Of a stretch of 64,000 nt of DNA, positions 1 through 12,600 are shown one piece after another. Below the pieces are notes generated by a model. That model was not told where the DNA came from. It ran no database searches and was given only the letters and a program-made list of their open reading frames with translations. The position numbers and the translations under genes are program-made. Source of the stretch: Puffinus mauretanicus (Eukaryota; Chordata; Aves; Procellariiformes; Procellariidae); assembly GCA_023333565.1 (NCBI GenBank), contig JAJKFH010001865.1:4712001-4776000 (forward strand), read 5' to 3'. Position 1 is the first letter of the stretch. Each line of letters starts with the position of its first letter.

Positions 1-3000
1 TTTCTTCAGCCGGGGCCATTAGTCATACCGTGCAGCTCAGTCATTTTCTGTGTAAAGAACTGATGTTTTTATGAACCTTAAAATAAAGGGAATAATGGCC
101 GCATACAGTGCAGCTTCTTAGAATTTTTTTGGTTAGGCTTTTATTCTATTTCTGCAAGAAGAGGTAAAGAAGCAAAGAGAGAAGAGACAAATGCAACTGC
201 CCAAAGCACAGCTTTTACTGGTGTGAAGGCCAGCATTCCCTAGCTGGGGCTTGCGAATGTGTGGGAACCAGGTAATACTGCTTTCTGGTAAAACAAAGAT
301 CTCTCCCTGTGCATCTCTGTATTTATTTATTTTAAAGGTAGACCCCAATGTGTATATGCGAATAGATCTGAAATCTTTGCTTCGTTAAAAAATTCTGCTA
401 GGGCCCTTTTGTCCTTGATGGCAATTTTGTGGAGTCAAAATTTTATGGGTTTGACCAACTTGAAAACAATATTAATATAAGGCAGAAGAGAAACGTATTT
501 GTCAATTAGGAAAGGAAAAGAAAGAGGGCTAAATATTTTCAACACCCATTAAAGGCAGCTCTTCACGGTAGTTGCTTGAATTAATGAAGACATTGTGTCA
601 TGTAAAGCAGCTCATGTTGGTGTCCAGGTGCAAGCTGCTGGTCTGGATTCCTCTGAATTCAGTCCTGATACGGCATATTAATTTCTGACTGTTCAAAGGG
701 TAGATCCCAAGTTTGGACTTAGTACACAAGAGGATTTAAATTTCCCAGTTATTAAAGTAATGGTGTGGGGGTTTTTTTGTTTGCCTTTTTTTTAGCATGA
801 TGTTGGGGATTGAATGATGATGGGAAAAACAGAATAAAACAGGTAGTAATGGTCAGCTTACCTGAGAATTAAAGTTGCTTTTTCATTGCCTTATCAGTTT
901 TGGTGCGAAAGTTCATATTTTGCTCTTATTTTAAAACAAACATCTGCATGTGGTATCAGGACTTCAGGATCGTATTTTGTGGATGAGAAGTACATCACAG
1001 GCAGTAGCTCAGATGTGATACTTGTTTGGTAGTACTGCTTCCTTTATTTTGGTTGACTTTCCCGTTTGGCTGCCAGGCTCTGACAACATGGGAATGAACT
1101 GAGAAATGTTCGTGCTGCGGCTTAACTTAACGCTGGCAGTCCTCTGGTTCCCCGCGTTGCCATGGCTCCGGTAAGTGTGCTCAGTCTCCTGAATGCCAAG
1201 GTGCTCAAACGTCCAACATGGTGTAGACAAAGCTGCGGTAGAATTTGCTTTAAGCATCAGAAGGTGGCCAGCTACAAAATAATTCTTGAGGATTAATTTG
1301 TTTGTGATGGGTTCCCCGTGGGTCCACACCCCATGGCCTCGAGCCGTCCCGGTGCCAGGAGCCAGTGGCATTGTGGTAGGCGTGACAGGCCATATACTCC
1401 TGGTTCAAGATCGGTTAAAGATGGTAAGTCAGTGGTTGCATCTAGGTTTTTCTTCCCAGCAGCTCCGACTTGTCTCAACCCCCAGAGCAAAATGCAGGAA
1501 TAGAAAGTGATTGAGCCAGTGAGGTTTAAGAGGCGAAGAACAAAGTCCTAACCAGTCCTGTCTCATTCAGTCACCCAGAAGCTGCCATTTTCTTCTGTGG
1601 CAGTTGAATGCCATGTGTAATATCCAATATATATATTTATGGGAGGTGGAGGAGGAATCCTTGGGTGACCCAGGCTGTCACATCCACATGATTCGCATCT
1701 CTAATATCCCTCTTCACAGCGTCGTCGTGTCATGAGGTTGGTATGGCTCTGAATTCAGTGTTGGCTACTCCAAATGCCTTGTACACAGTGCAGCATTGAA
1801 AACCCATAAGCTGTAAAATTGTTGGATCTTAACATCATTTTTCAACCTCCTTCCTCCCATCCTTTTTCATTGAAAAGTAAGGGATATTTTTTCAGTAGAG
1901 CTGGTGATTTTACATAATGTTGATTACTCTATAATGTGGACACAAAGAGTTAATAGTACTAAGTAAGCTTTTAAATATTATTCCTAAGTGTAACTGTACC
2001 ATCTGTGATATTGAAATACAGTGGTTAACTTCTGACCCTCAGACATCTTTGTAGAGTTGGAATTTTTTTTTCAGTGTATATGAGTCAAGCCTGCTTTTAG
2101 TCAAATAATAGCTATATTTGAAGTCCTGTAGTCATTGTCAAGGCTCTGGCCTCTAATTTTCCACATCCTGTAATAGTGCATCCTGTAATATTACATCAGC
2201 CTTGCAATTTGTGCTGGAAGGTGAAGAACGTACATGAAATTTCTGGTAATTATTAGCCCACCCATTTTGGGCCATCAGGAGTAGCCTTCCCACCTTTCAA
2301 TAAGTATCTTACTGTGGTTTTGAGCATATTACTGAGCATATACTAATCTGTAAAGAGTATTATTCTAATAAAGAATAATAAAAAAGAATAAAGAATAATA
2401 TTTTAATTACAACTAAGCTACCTCTATTTAAGAAGTTTATTATTATTCTTTAATGAGTTTTGTTTTGGTTTTAGTATCTTGCCAAATACAATAACTAGCA
2501 GTTGACAGTGTCTTAAAGAGCAGAGCAATACACGTTAAGTATTTTCTCTCTAGTTGGGCAAAATTGGACTTTTGAGTGCAGACAGGGCAAGGTTGGGAGC
2601 ACCTCTGTGACAGTACTGGTGCACGTGGCCCTTCTGAGATCAGGTTTTGGGATTGTTACGACAGCGGCTTCGTTGACAGTAAAAACAGTTATAGGGAATG
2701 ATGTTGGAGTTTTAGGACAAGTATTTTGTATTTGAGGATTTGCAAATATAGCACTGTACACCTACAGTATTCGAGGAAAAAATACTTTCTGGAATTTTTG
2801 CAAAGCACCAGGTTTTATTTCCCCGAGGAGCGAGCGCTGTTTCAGAGCCCATTGTAGTGGGAAGGGGGATGTCGGAGAGCAATGCTGCTGCTGCTTGCAA
2901 CGGCATCCTTGAAAAACCTGCACAGCTGAACTACCAGCACTTAAAAATTGGCCGAGGTGGGGGGAGAGGGAGGATATTGCTTACCTTGACAAGGACATGA

Positions 3001-3065
3001 ACATTGTCTAACAGTGCCACCCAGTGATGTCTGCCATAACAGCACGGGAGAGCAAGGCACTCTGT

Positions 3066-3104
3066 GGGTGTGGGGGTGGGAAGGGGGACAGGCCGGGGGG
3101 GGGG
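3066..3104 (+). repeat. G-rich tract with G-quadruplex motif
   Basis: GGGTGTGGGGGTGGGAAGGGGG (3066-3087, written here as GGG, TGT, GGGGG, T, GGG, AA, GGGGG) meets the four-tract rule with loops of 1-3 bases. A run of ten G follows at 3095-3104. A more loosely G-rich stretch precedes it near 2951-2972. Confidence 0.8.
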
Positions 3105-4559
3105 CAAGCCCTGTGGACACGAAGCTCTAAGCCGCATGCTGGATCAGTTTTGCTGGTGCTTAAGCTATCTTCTATGAGTTGCGTATTTGCAGTGAAGGAA
3201 ATAAAGCTTCCTGTTGACAAGATACATCTACTTCCAGCTTGAGGGGTGCCTTCTTTAAATATGCACACGTGGGATTAAGCTTTGTAGCTAAGTCTTGGGA
3301 GAGATGATTTTTGGAGTGTACAAAATGCATTTCGTTTCATATGCCTTGTTCATGTGCGGTAGTATTAAACTGACAGTGCAGTCCTGTTGCTGTAAGTGTG
3401 GTGAGAGCTCGGTCTAGCTCTTTGATGTGTTTGAGTCCATGTGTACTGAGAACACAATCACTTTGAGACCAGGCTCAGTGGCCCAACGTGGCAGCAACTG
3501 AGCATAACTGGGCTGTAGAATCAAATCACCACTGAGTTTTTCTTACTAATCTAAACTATAGATCAGTCTTTTGCAAACATGCTTGTCTTTCAGGTTTAAA
3601 AAACGAAACCAAAACAAAAAAAACCAAGGTCACTTCTGACGTCTTACGAGAAAGAAGATAGACTGTATAATATCAGCTGTAACTGGCATCAGTCCTCCTC
3701 TATCTTCTGCTGTGTCTCCCCAGGTACTTTGCTGGAGAACAGCGAAATCTAGAAGGCTGGAGTTCAACTTGCAGGTGCTGAGTCCAGGGTTGGAATTAGG
3801 CAGAATTGTAATTTTTAAGCTCTGAAAGCCACCCGGAGAGGGGGAAAGGTGACTGGGCTCTGCACAGGGAGGCATAGCATTTTAAGACTGTAACAGCAGC
3901 TATCGCATTTTTTAGGAAGGTAATGCAGACAGATGAGAGCGTTTTCACAAACAAACCATTTGTATTCAAAACTGTAAGTGGAGATTACACGAAGTAAAAG
4001 ATTAATGTGTATTTAAAAGAAAAAGACACTTAACAGTGTGGTTGTGGTCTGAAACTAAAAAGGATGGTTTTTATTATTATTCAGCACTCCTTTAATTTCA
4101 AGCCAGATATAGTCAATAAAAGTCACTGCAAGGCTGCAGAAAGATGAGCTGCCTTCTTTTATGGTTTACAGTTTTTAATAGTATCTGGCTCCGTAGCATT
4201 TTGGAAAAAATGGAAGAAAGCATTCTCAGTACTGATGATATCACTGGCTAATTTCTATTATTTTGCATACTTTAATATATGAAATTAATTTGTTATTGCT
4301 TCAAACTGTAAAAGGTTAACATGCATTTTAACATCACAAGTAGAAGTTGAACGTTCATATATCATGCTTCCTAGAAATACTTTGAGGAAAAGAGGGGTAA
4401 AGTGGATACTTACTTTTCTCCAGAGGTCAGTGGTAAAGTTGCCAATAAGTACGTAAGCTAGTAGTGCTATTTCAGAAGAATGTGTTTGATTTTTGGGGGT
4501 GTGTGTGTTGATAATATTAAAACAGATAAAACAAATACTCCTGAAAAAGGGAGTGATTT

Positions 4560-4578
4560 CCCGCCCCCCCTCCCCCCC
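4560..4578 (-). repeat. C-rich tract (G-rich on the - strand)
   Basis: CCC, G, C7, T, C7. On the - strand this gives G7 A G7 C GGG, which could fold as a quadruplex by splitting a G7 run. Otherwise it is a simple homopolymer-like patch. Confidence 0.7.
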
Positions 4579-7500
4579 TTGATGATATATAGAGAGTTCT
4601 TTAAATACTCTCAAAACTGGAGTCTGAAGGCAGGTGCCTTTCTGCAGATCAGGCTTTTCTGGATCCAATAAAATGTCTGCACTGGCACCTGATCTCTAAA
4701 AACTGCTTCTTTATAAGACAGGACTAAATCCTCAATATTGTTTCGTAAGCTATGCAGAGTGAAAGTAAAAATTGTTTGTAGGCCTTCTTAAACTCTTCCA
4801 CCTTTTGAATTTCTGGCTGCTGGTCAAGACAAGAGATGTCTTTCCTACTCGTCTTTGAAAATCTGCAGGTATAAGCTGAGTTTGGCTTTTGTGCTGTCTA
4901 CTTGGAATTAGCTGAGCCCACTGATAAGCGGAGGTGTTACTCTACAATTTTATTATCCTACCTTGGGACTAACGGGGTTGAGGGCGTGCGTGTGCATGAA
5001 CTCCTCTTGTGTTCATAGGGCGTAATGGTACCTCAGAGAAAGCTCCCCACCCAACGGGTTCAAAGCGCTGCCTGAATGTGAGGCTGCCAAATCTACTGGA
5101 AGTGTGCGAGGAGACTGGCACCATCTGACTTGCAGAGAGCTGCTGTGGACCTCCATATACTCCAATAAGCAGAATCTGATGATTTTCATTTAGTGCTCTT
5201 CTTTCGCCTGCGGTTGTGTTAGGGTGGAAGGAAGAGCGTTAAAGCTCTGTATTACTTGGAGACCCAAAGGGATAACTGGGAGTGGCTTCAATTTGGGACT
5301 TGGCTATCAAGTTTTTTCCTTTATGAAATAAAATCTTAAACTAAGTGAGTGCTAATTGTATTCTATATAAGCCATTTTATTGGGGATGAAATTAAGTGGA
5401 GTAATTACTACTTTAGATGTTAAAACTTAAAGATTGATTATTTACTCTTTTAATTTGGGCAGTATAACTCGATGTAACTAGCAGTATTGCTGCTAAACTT
5501 CCCTCATTTTGATAGCAGCACTGTTGTTACCCCCGATTAAGCCTAGCAGTGGCTCCAAGAACTGTTTTTTGTGGTTTTTTTACTTAATGAAAAAGTGTCA
5601 TGACTTTTGCATTTCAGTAGTCAACTTCCAAAAAAACCCACTGCTGAGCCTTTTTGGGATCTCCTCTATACCATCACTGGTTCCTCTTGACTTCAACATT
5701 TGTTTCTAATGATAGTTGATGTTGAATCTTTGGTGTATGGGTGTTCTGTGGCGTTTTGCATTAGTGAAGTTTGAAAAACACACCATCTAGGACATATTGG
5801 CAGTCTGCTCTTTCATGTCAAAATACTTGGAGCTGTTGCTCACAAAGGAAGATGTGCTGAGCCATCCGCATTCAGGGACGCGTTGTAACTACTGTTCCTG
5901 TGTGACAGTCAAGATCTAGGACTGGTTTCTCCATAGCAGGGCTGTGACTCTGTATGCTTGCTGAAGTCCAGTATTAATGTCTGAATATGTGCAAACATAA
6001 TGAGTGCTTTTCTGCAGTAACGGCAGTTGTTCTTCTGTTTCTTTTTTTAATGAAATGTGCATGATGGTGTATTAAAATTTAAAAATATTTCCCCAGCTCA
6101 CACAAATGATAGCTCTTCTGCTGGGAGAAAAAAGATACAAGTGATGTATTTTTTCAGAATAGTCTTCACAGGATCGAACATTTAGACTTCACTTAGTCTC
6201 ACTGTCTGAATTCTGGTGCTTAGCTTTATTTTGGCATTTGTTCTAATATGTTCCGTAACTAAAGTTAACCAAATTTTTTTCCCCTTGGTTTCTTAATGTC
6301 AGATTTGCAGTAACATGCTGTGCATGTACCAGGACATGAGTGTGTGTAGGTGTTTTGGTCTGTGTTAGTTCTTTACTCAGATAATTGTTAGCACTATTTA
6401 AGTATTTGCTTTCCTAGCTTAGATTTGCTTGTTCCTGTTGGGTTTGAAAAAAGTCGCCTGGTACCATCTGTTAGTTTCAGACTGCTGTATAGCCTGACCT
6501 TTGTCATCCTTGTCAGATGTCGCCTTTGCTGGAAAGTATTTCACAAGGGAGGCATCTTCTCCTCCCTACCCATTTAAAACCAAACCTGGATGATTTCACT
6601 GTTTTGTGGTGTTTAATTGTATGTTTTGCAAAGGCTTATCCCACGGAAGAGGCTTGATCAGTGTATAGGCTCCAAAATTGTATCTGCTTACTGTTTGCTG
6701 CTGCATGCAGGCCATCGTTTTGGTCTGTCATTTCTTGTAGTTCACAGGACTGTCCAATATATGAGAATATATAAGAAACTTGTTCCGTTTGTTCTGCAGT
6801 ATGGTTTGTTTTCCTTAAATTGGTAAATGGCTAACCCTCAACCCAAACCATGGAAAATCTTTTATTGAAAGTCTGTATGCAGTCTTCCTACGGCAAAGTG
6901 AAGGGGAAAAGGAATATGTGAATTGTGTAAACACCAAAATTCTCAATTTTGAGCAATTTCTCCGTCTTATTAAGGGACTGATCTTAGTCTTATTGGTCCC
7001 TCAAAATTTCAGTTCAGAAAGTGAACTCTCAAATCAGAATTCTGTGACGCAGATTTGAATATATGCCATCACTTAAAACTTAGTTACAGTTAGAATTAAT
7101 TTTGATATTTTTGATGATGATACTACAGTAGCTAAGAAAAAAAACAAGTAGAAAAGTCCAGCAAAAGAAATGAGTCTTAAGATGTCTGCATTTTCAAATA
7201 GGATGTGTTTGGGACTTAAAATGCTTATACATGGGACAAAACTATTGGCATTTATAGTGTTTAAATACTTGATACTGCTCTTCTCTAAACCAAAGTTGTT
7301 CGGTGTGCTTCAAACTATTTAATGCATCTTGGTGATAAAAAAAGGAAGATTGAAAAAAAACAAAGCAAAAAACCGATGACCCCCCCAACCCTAAACCAAA
7401 CATTCTCTCAGAAACATGACTGTATGTTTTTCTGTCCAATTCAAAGTTTTTTATCCTTTCCAGTCAGATAGTAGAACATTGGATCTGTTTTTCGTTTATT

Positions 7501-7956
7501 AAGATTTTTAAGCTCACATCTGTTAAAATGTTCTTTGTTTTCATGGCTAAGTTTTCTTTTTTTTTTTTTTAATATGTTTTAAATTATCACATTTATTTCA
7601 GTAATTGAGCTGGGAATTAGCAAGACTCACAGTTAATTGTGCATTTCTAAGCAAATGTGTAAGCCTCTGACTAGTACTTGGTTCCTTTGCCATTAGTTTA
7701 TTTTGGAGAAATTAGGTTGAGTAAAATGGTATGGTAATTTTTCTTGCTGAACTGCTTTTCAGAAATGTGTTGGCTTGTGTATTAGTTAATCGGATTGTTG
7801 GGCAAATTAATTGAAGAAGTTAACTAATTATTAGTAAGAATAATTTAGAAAGTCTTATGCATCAAGCATTTGATGTCTTAATGGCATTTGAGACGTCTAT
7901 ATGGGTGAAACTGTCTACATGCAGTTTCATATAGGCCTGAAGAATATCCCACATAT

Positions 7957-8010
7957 GGGGATCAACCAAGATGATGTTTATACCTTGGGGATCACCAAGG
8001 TGATGTGTAA
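7957..8010. repeat. Imperfect direct repeat, about 30-bp spacing
   Basis: GGGGATCAACCAAGATGATG (from 7957) recurs as GGGGATCACCAAGGTGATG (from 7987). The second copy also forms the inverted repeat ACCTTGG-GGATCA-CCAAGGT. Confidence 0.75.
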
Positions 8011-8341
8011 ATGTAAGAAAAATGTGTATCAGTGGAAGAGAGAAGTTCCAAAATGTAGACTTAAATACAAGTTGGAAGCAGTCTAGTTTTACAGATAAAT
8101 ATCTGTACAAAAATGCCAGTCTTAAGATGATAAACCCTCCCTGCATCTGCATGTTAAATCACATAAATAACCTGTGTGATAAAATAAAAGTAGCAATAAT
8201 TGTCCTCCTCGTAAGCCAAATGAGTTTTGTGAAGTGGAAGTGCCTAATACATAGCAGGGTTTCATAATGGAAACAGTTGCAAGAGTATCTCTGAGGATAA
8301 TATCAATAGGAAAAAAAAATGACAATGATTAGAAAAATTAT

Positions 8342-8387
8342 TCTGGCTTTTTGAGCCAGAAGAGACTTGCTAGCTCAAAAAGCAAGA
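8342..8387. repeat. Nested inverted repeats
   Basis: TCTGGCT-TTTTG-AGCCAGA (8342-8360) is a perfect 7-bp stem. The segment TCTGGCTTTTTGAGC also pairs with GCTCAAAAAGCAAGA (8373-8387) with one mismatch, so two alternative hairpins compete. No small-RNA family was recognised. Confidence 0.7.
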
Positions 8388-9170
8388 GCCTCACTTGACA
8401 AAATGGATTCCTTTACAAGCAGCATTGTAAGGTAAGTGATGTGGAAAGGTACAGGGGGCATAATGTTATTTAAACCACATTGTAAAATTATTCATGCTTT
8501 TATTCATGCTTTTATACCTAATGTTAGAAAAGTTATATGTTTTTCGGTGAAACTGTGTGTGAACAGTCTTCAGCCTTATATTTAGTAGAGAGGTTACTGT
8601 GCAATACTTTCCTTCAGATTTATCCTTCAGATAAATACTTATCTGAAGTAACTTTTATATAAAAATACAAAAATAAAGTCTATTGTGTGTGTGTATATGC
8701 ACACAGTAGATTATTAAAATCATATATATGAAGTACATATAAAATTATATAAGATACAAAGATGTTTTTATATAGTGGCCGCTGAGTAATGCTGATACAG
8801 TGATCGCTGCGTAAGAGCTGCTGCGTAAGCACTGCCTGTGCTGGGCAATATTGCTGAAACCCAAACCGTAACTGCGAATGTTGATCTCTGAACAAAGTCT
8901 TGCCTCCGAGTCAGGAGCCGATGTCCTCTCCCTGCCGTAGCAGTGCTGCCTTATCGCTGTTAGGGCTCTTCCCTGTGTTTCTGCGTATGTAAATACTTGG
9001 TTGATAATGAACTAGCAGTTGCTAGTCCTCTGGGAAGCTGCGTATGTGAACTCTGTGGCGTGATGGCAAAAGCAGAGCACTGTATGCATGGCACTACTGC
9101 CAAAATTAGCGAAGCAGTAATGGCGACTGACCGGGAATCTGGAGGGGTTATTTTAAAATTGCAAAAGGAG

Positions 9171-9680
9171 GAATTACAGGACCAGGAGGGACCTCTCCTG
9201 GAGCTCTGAGTCCGCTCATCTGTCGCCTCGAGCACCCTTGCAACCCTCTCCAGAAACGGTTCAAGCTCTACTTTTAACACTGTGGAGATTTGTTTCTCTC
9301 TCTACCTGGATTCAAAGACTGTGCGAGACCTTTTCAGTGCCCATGTCTGGCAAGCTTCTTATTATGACCCAATTTATACCCACTTGTTCTCTGGTCAGCA
9401 CCGTCCACCCAGTTTCTCTCCAGCCCATCTTTCCCCTGTACTGCTCTGATGTCTCTACAGCAGGCAACCATCTCCCTCCCTTCCCCCCGCTTTCATTTTG
9501 CGTAGCAGAAGGAGGCAAACTCTTTTAGCTTCTATAAAACAGACCCAGGGTTGCTGTGATCATCTTCACAGCCCTGCTCTGCACCTGTTAGGGTATGAAT
9601 TTATTTCTTGATCGCAGGTGGCCAGAGCTGTATATGGTGCTCCCGACGATCGCTCACCAGAGCCTTCCCAATTACTGTGT
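9171..9680 (-). mobile_element. Old, degraded CR1-type LINE, 3' part, antisense
   Basis: Read on the - strand, the segment begins near 9675 with sequence like the CR1 [11 protein letters not shown] region (CTGGTGAGCGATCG, then CAGCTCTGGCC). It passes a piece like the CR1 QRRATKMI codons (GCAGAGCAGGGCTGTGAAGA) and then GTGGGTATAAATTGG. It ends at 9171-9200 with a tail resembling GGACT...AGAGGTCCCT...GGTCCTGTAATTC, the usual CR1 terminus. Many substitutions and indels separate it from the two younger copies, so it is probably an ancient insertion. Edges are approximate. The call rests on order and spacing of several short matches, not on an alignment. Confidence 0.72.
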
Positions 9681-12600
9681 CTCGAACTTGCCTCACATGT
9701 TCCAGGGTTGTACGTATTAAATAATTTGTGCTGTTTACTGCACTTCTTTCCTCTCTCTTAAATGTATTTAGAAACAGAAAGACTGAATATATGTAGCTTA
9801 TTTAAGCAAGGAATAAGTAACCTGATGGTGAGGGTCTGGAACCAGGGCACGTTTTGAGATTATAAAGCTTGAGAAATAGAAATATAAAACTTGGACTAAT
9901 GAAATGAAAAACTTTAGTGGAGTCTTTCCGGGAAAAAGCAGAAGACCCTCAAATCTCTGCTGGTAAATAGATATCAGTGACAAGAATAATTTAAAAAGTT
10001 ATTGCTTGATATTTTTCAAGTTGGACTGTGCATCCTAAATAGGAACAAAATCCTGCCCTGTCAGGAGAATGCTCTGGGTGATGCAATAAGCATTTTCTTT
10101 TTTAACCTCAATATTTCTGTAATATACCATTGCTATTCACTTCAGAAAATCATGTACAGAGGCAGCCTGAAATAAATAGACTGCAGTGGAAACGCAGCCT
10201 AAAAATGGTCTTGGATGTGATACACCAAGTCTCTAAGTGCAGTAACCAGCTTGAGGGGAATCATCAGCTGGTTCTTTGCACATCAAAAAATGCTGTGTTG
10301 CAATTTTGCTGTTCAGAATATAGTACTGGAGACCTTGAGTACTTGCCTTTGGTACTGTGGGAATACACACCTCCATTTTTTTCTGTCAAGCTTTTGTTTC
10401 CCCCTCCTTTCTTGAGGGGAGGAGGGCATATTTGGAAAGCAAACAAAACTTTCTATTTTTAATCCTTGCTGTTGTCATGAAAGCACAAAAAATCACGAAA
10501 TTCAAAGTAATTCTTACCTGCTGAATGCCTAGCCTAGCAAAGACTACAGAAATGTCACCTCTAGACTCTATGTAATTACTGTCACTGTGGATGTGATGCA
10601 TTTACTTTTACATGAAACAAGATTTTTTTTTTTTTACCCCATTTATCTCAAAAACTCCATGTGATCTCTGCAGTAATGGTAGCGATAAGCATTGTTTACA
10701 AAAATCTTTTGAACATGGCATGAAGTCTTAGAGGTGAGGGGCAGAAATTTAACAGCAAGGCAAATGTTTGCAAAATTAACACCCAAAGTCATTCAGGTAG
10801 GAATTAGATGGGGATTCCTAGCATGGGAACATGCTGATTCTGAAACTGGGGGCGTGGGGGCACTGGATTGCTTGTGGATTGTCGTAGATGCCTGCGTAGG
10901 GATGGGACTATAAAAACTGCTTCAAACTACATGATTGGAAATGGCAATCTCAAACCTCATAAGACTCTCATGCTGGTTGTGTGGACTCTGGGAGCTGCGG
11001 CATGCGGCTCAGAGGGCTAAGTAGGTCTCTGCAGTGAAAAGGTAAAATGCAATAGTATCTTCCTACTCCATTTCTGAAGAAACACTTTAGGTATACGAAC
11101 TAGAAAATGACCTGATGTTTTTTGTTCATCTAAGTGTTCACACACTGACCTTGTGATTTCAACATAGAATTTACAGTGGCAGGAATTTTACTTCATATAT
11201 GATGACAAATCTCCTTTTAATTAATCTAGATATTTTTCTCTGAAGGTTAATAAGTCATTTCTAGTTAGTCTAGTAGAAAGTTTGCTTGACAGTTATATTC
11301 TTTGTTTGCAGAATATTGTGCCCACAAGGAATACTTCACACAAACTTCTCTGGTGTAGCTGCCAAATGTAATCTACTGGACCAAAGCTTGTATTGTGTGT
11401 GTAAATTCAGTTCAGTTTAGCAGTTAAGAGCTGTAAGTTCACAATTTGCTCATGTAATTGTCTACTTTCAACAGGTAATACCCTTCATCTAGGGAATAAT
11501 TTTTAAAGAAATCTGAGGGATTCTTGTAGTTTCTTGCAGGTTTTTTTCATGAGTGAGTCATTCTGGTAGTGTGGTTCCTCCCCACCACAGGACCAGTGAA
11601 AATCTTGGTTTTGGTCTGAACCTGCAATGAGATTTGTCAAAACAACTTCCTTCCTTTTCATCTTTGCCCTGGAAACCCTAAGCTCAACACCTAATAGGAA
11701 CGGGGCAGAATTTTCAGTTGGTGCTTATGGCAGAAAGTGCAATTTTAGAAATACTAAAGTATTTCTGGATTCATTTTGATTTTATGCAGCAGTTTATCTC
11801 TTGTGGAGAGACGATATTTCAAAAGTCGAGGAGAACTTAACGTTGGCATTTAGAAAGAAATAAAATATTTTGACATAAAATTTCCATTGGTTCAAGTTTT
11901 CTTAGTCTAAACAAAGTATTATTTAACACTAATCAGGCTCCATGAATTCCTAGTTTGCCCTGTTTCCTATGTAACACTCTCATAGGAGATAAGCCTCAAT
12001 GAAGTGCTGGTGAACCAGAGCTTGTTTGTTGCCATGATGCTCTCACAGCCAGTTCTGAAAATTTTTATTGTTGGGAAAATGAGCAGGAGTAAGCAAGACG
12101 ACTGATGTTTGATGGCATTTAATTAAAAAAAAAAAAAAATTGTTGGCAATCTACAGAAGTAATCTGTTTCTAGTATAATTACTCTTCAGTAATTATCCCT
12201 CAATCCATCACCAGCTTCTCTTTGATGGGGGGAGGACAGAGTTTGCCATTTTTCAGCTCATAGCCCTCTCCTGCTCTCTCCCCACAGCATCCCCTGAGCC
12301 GGCTCCCCATCCTCGGATAACTTCCATACCTGTGTGTCCCACAGCCTTCCAGTCATGATGTTTTCATTGATCGCTCTCTGGCTGGCCGAGGAGCCCTGAG
12401 CTGCAGGCAGGGGCAGCTGGCAACCGGCGTCTCGGGGAGCTCAACTCCACCAGTGTTGCTCTAACTGGCAGACGGCCACAGCAAGCTGCTCTGCAGCAGC
12501 CCGGTGCAGTTTTTGGACTTGGCACAGCGCAGCTGTGGTCTCAGGTAGCAGAGGAAGCAGAGTGGTGCTTTCAGACCCGTAATGAAAGAGCAAACTGGTT

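Larger units (their letters stand above)
1..9170. other. Intron 1 segment without recognisable genes
   Basis: AT-rich unique sequence. Only simple features are seen: an AATAA-type run near 2360-2405, the G-rich tract at 3066-3104, the C-rich tract at 4560-4578, T14 at 7557-7570, the hairpins and direct repeats at 7897-8010 and 8342-8387, a short GT/TA run at 8684-8698, and two GCTGCGTAAG copies 14 bp apart at 8806 and 8820. All open frames are short, overlapping and without recognisable content. Confidence 0.7.

Noticed and set aside
8960..9280. 106-codon - strand frame as a gene
   Set aside because: It partly overlaps the old CR1 tail, with no domain and no splice or promoter support.
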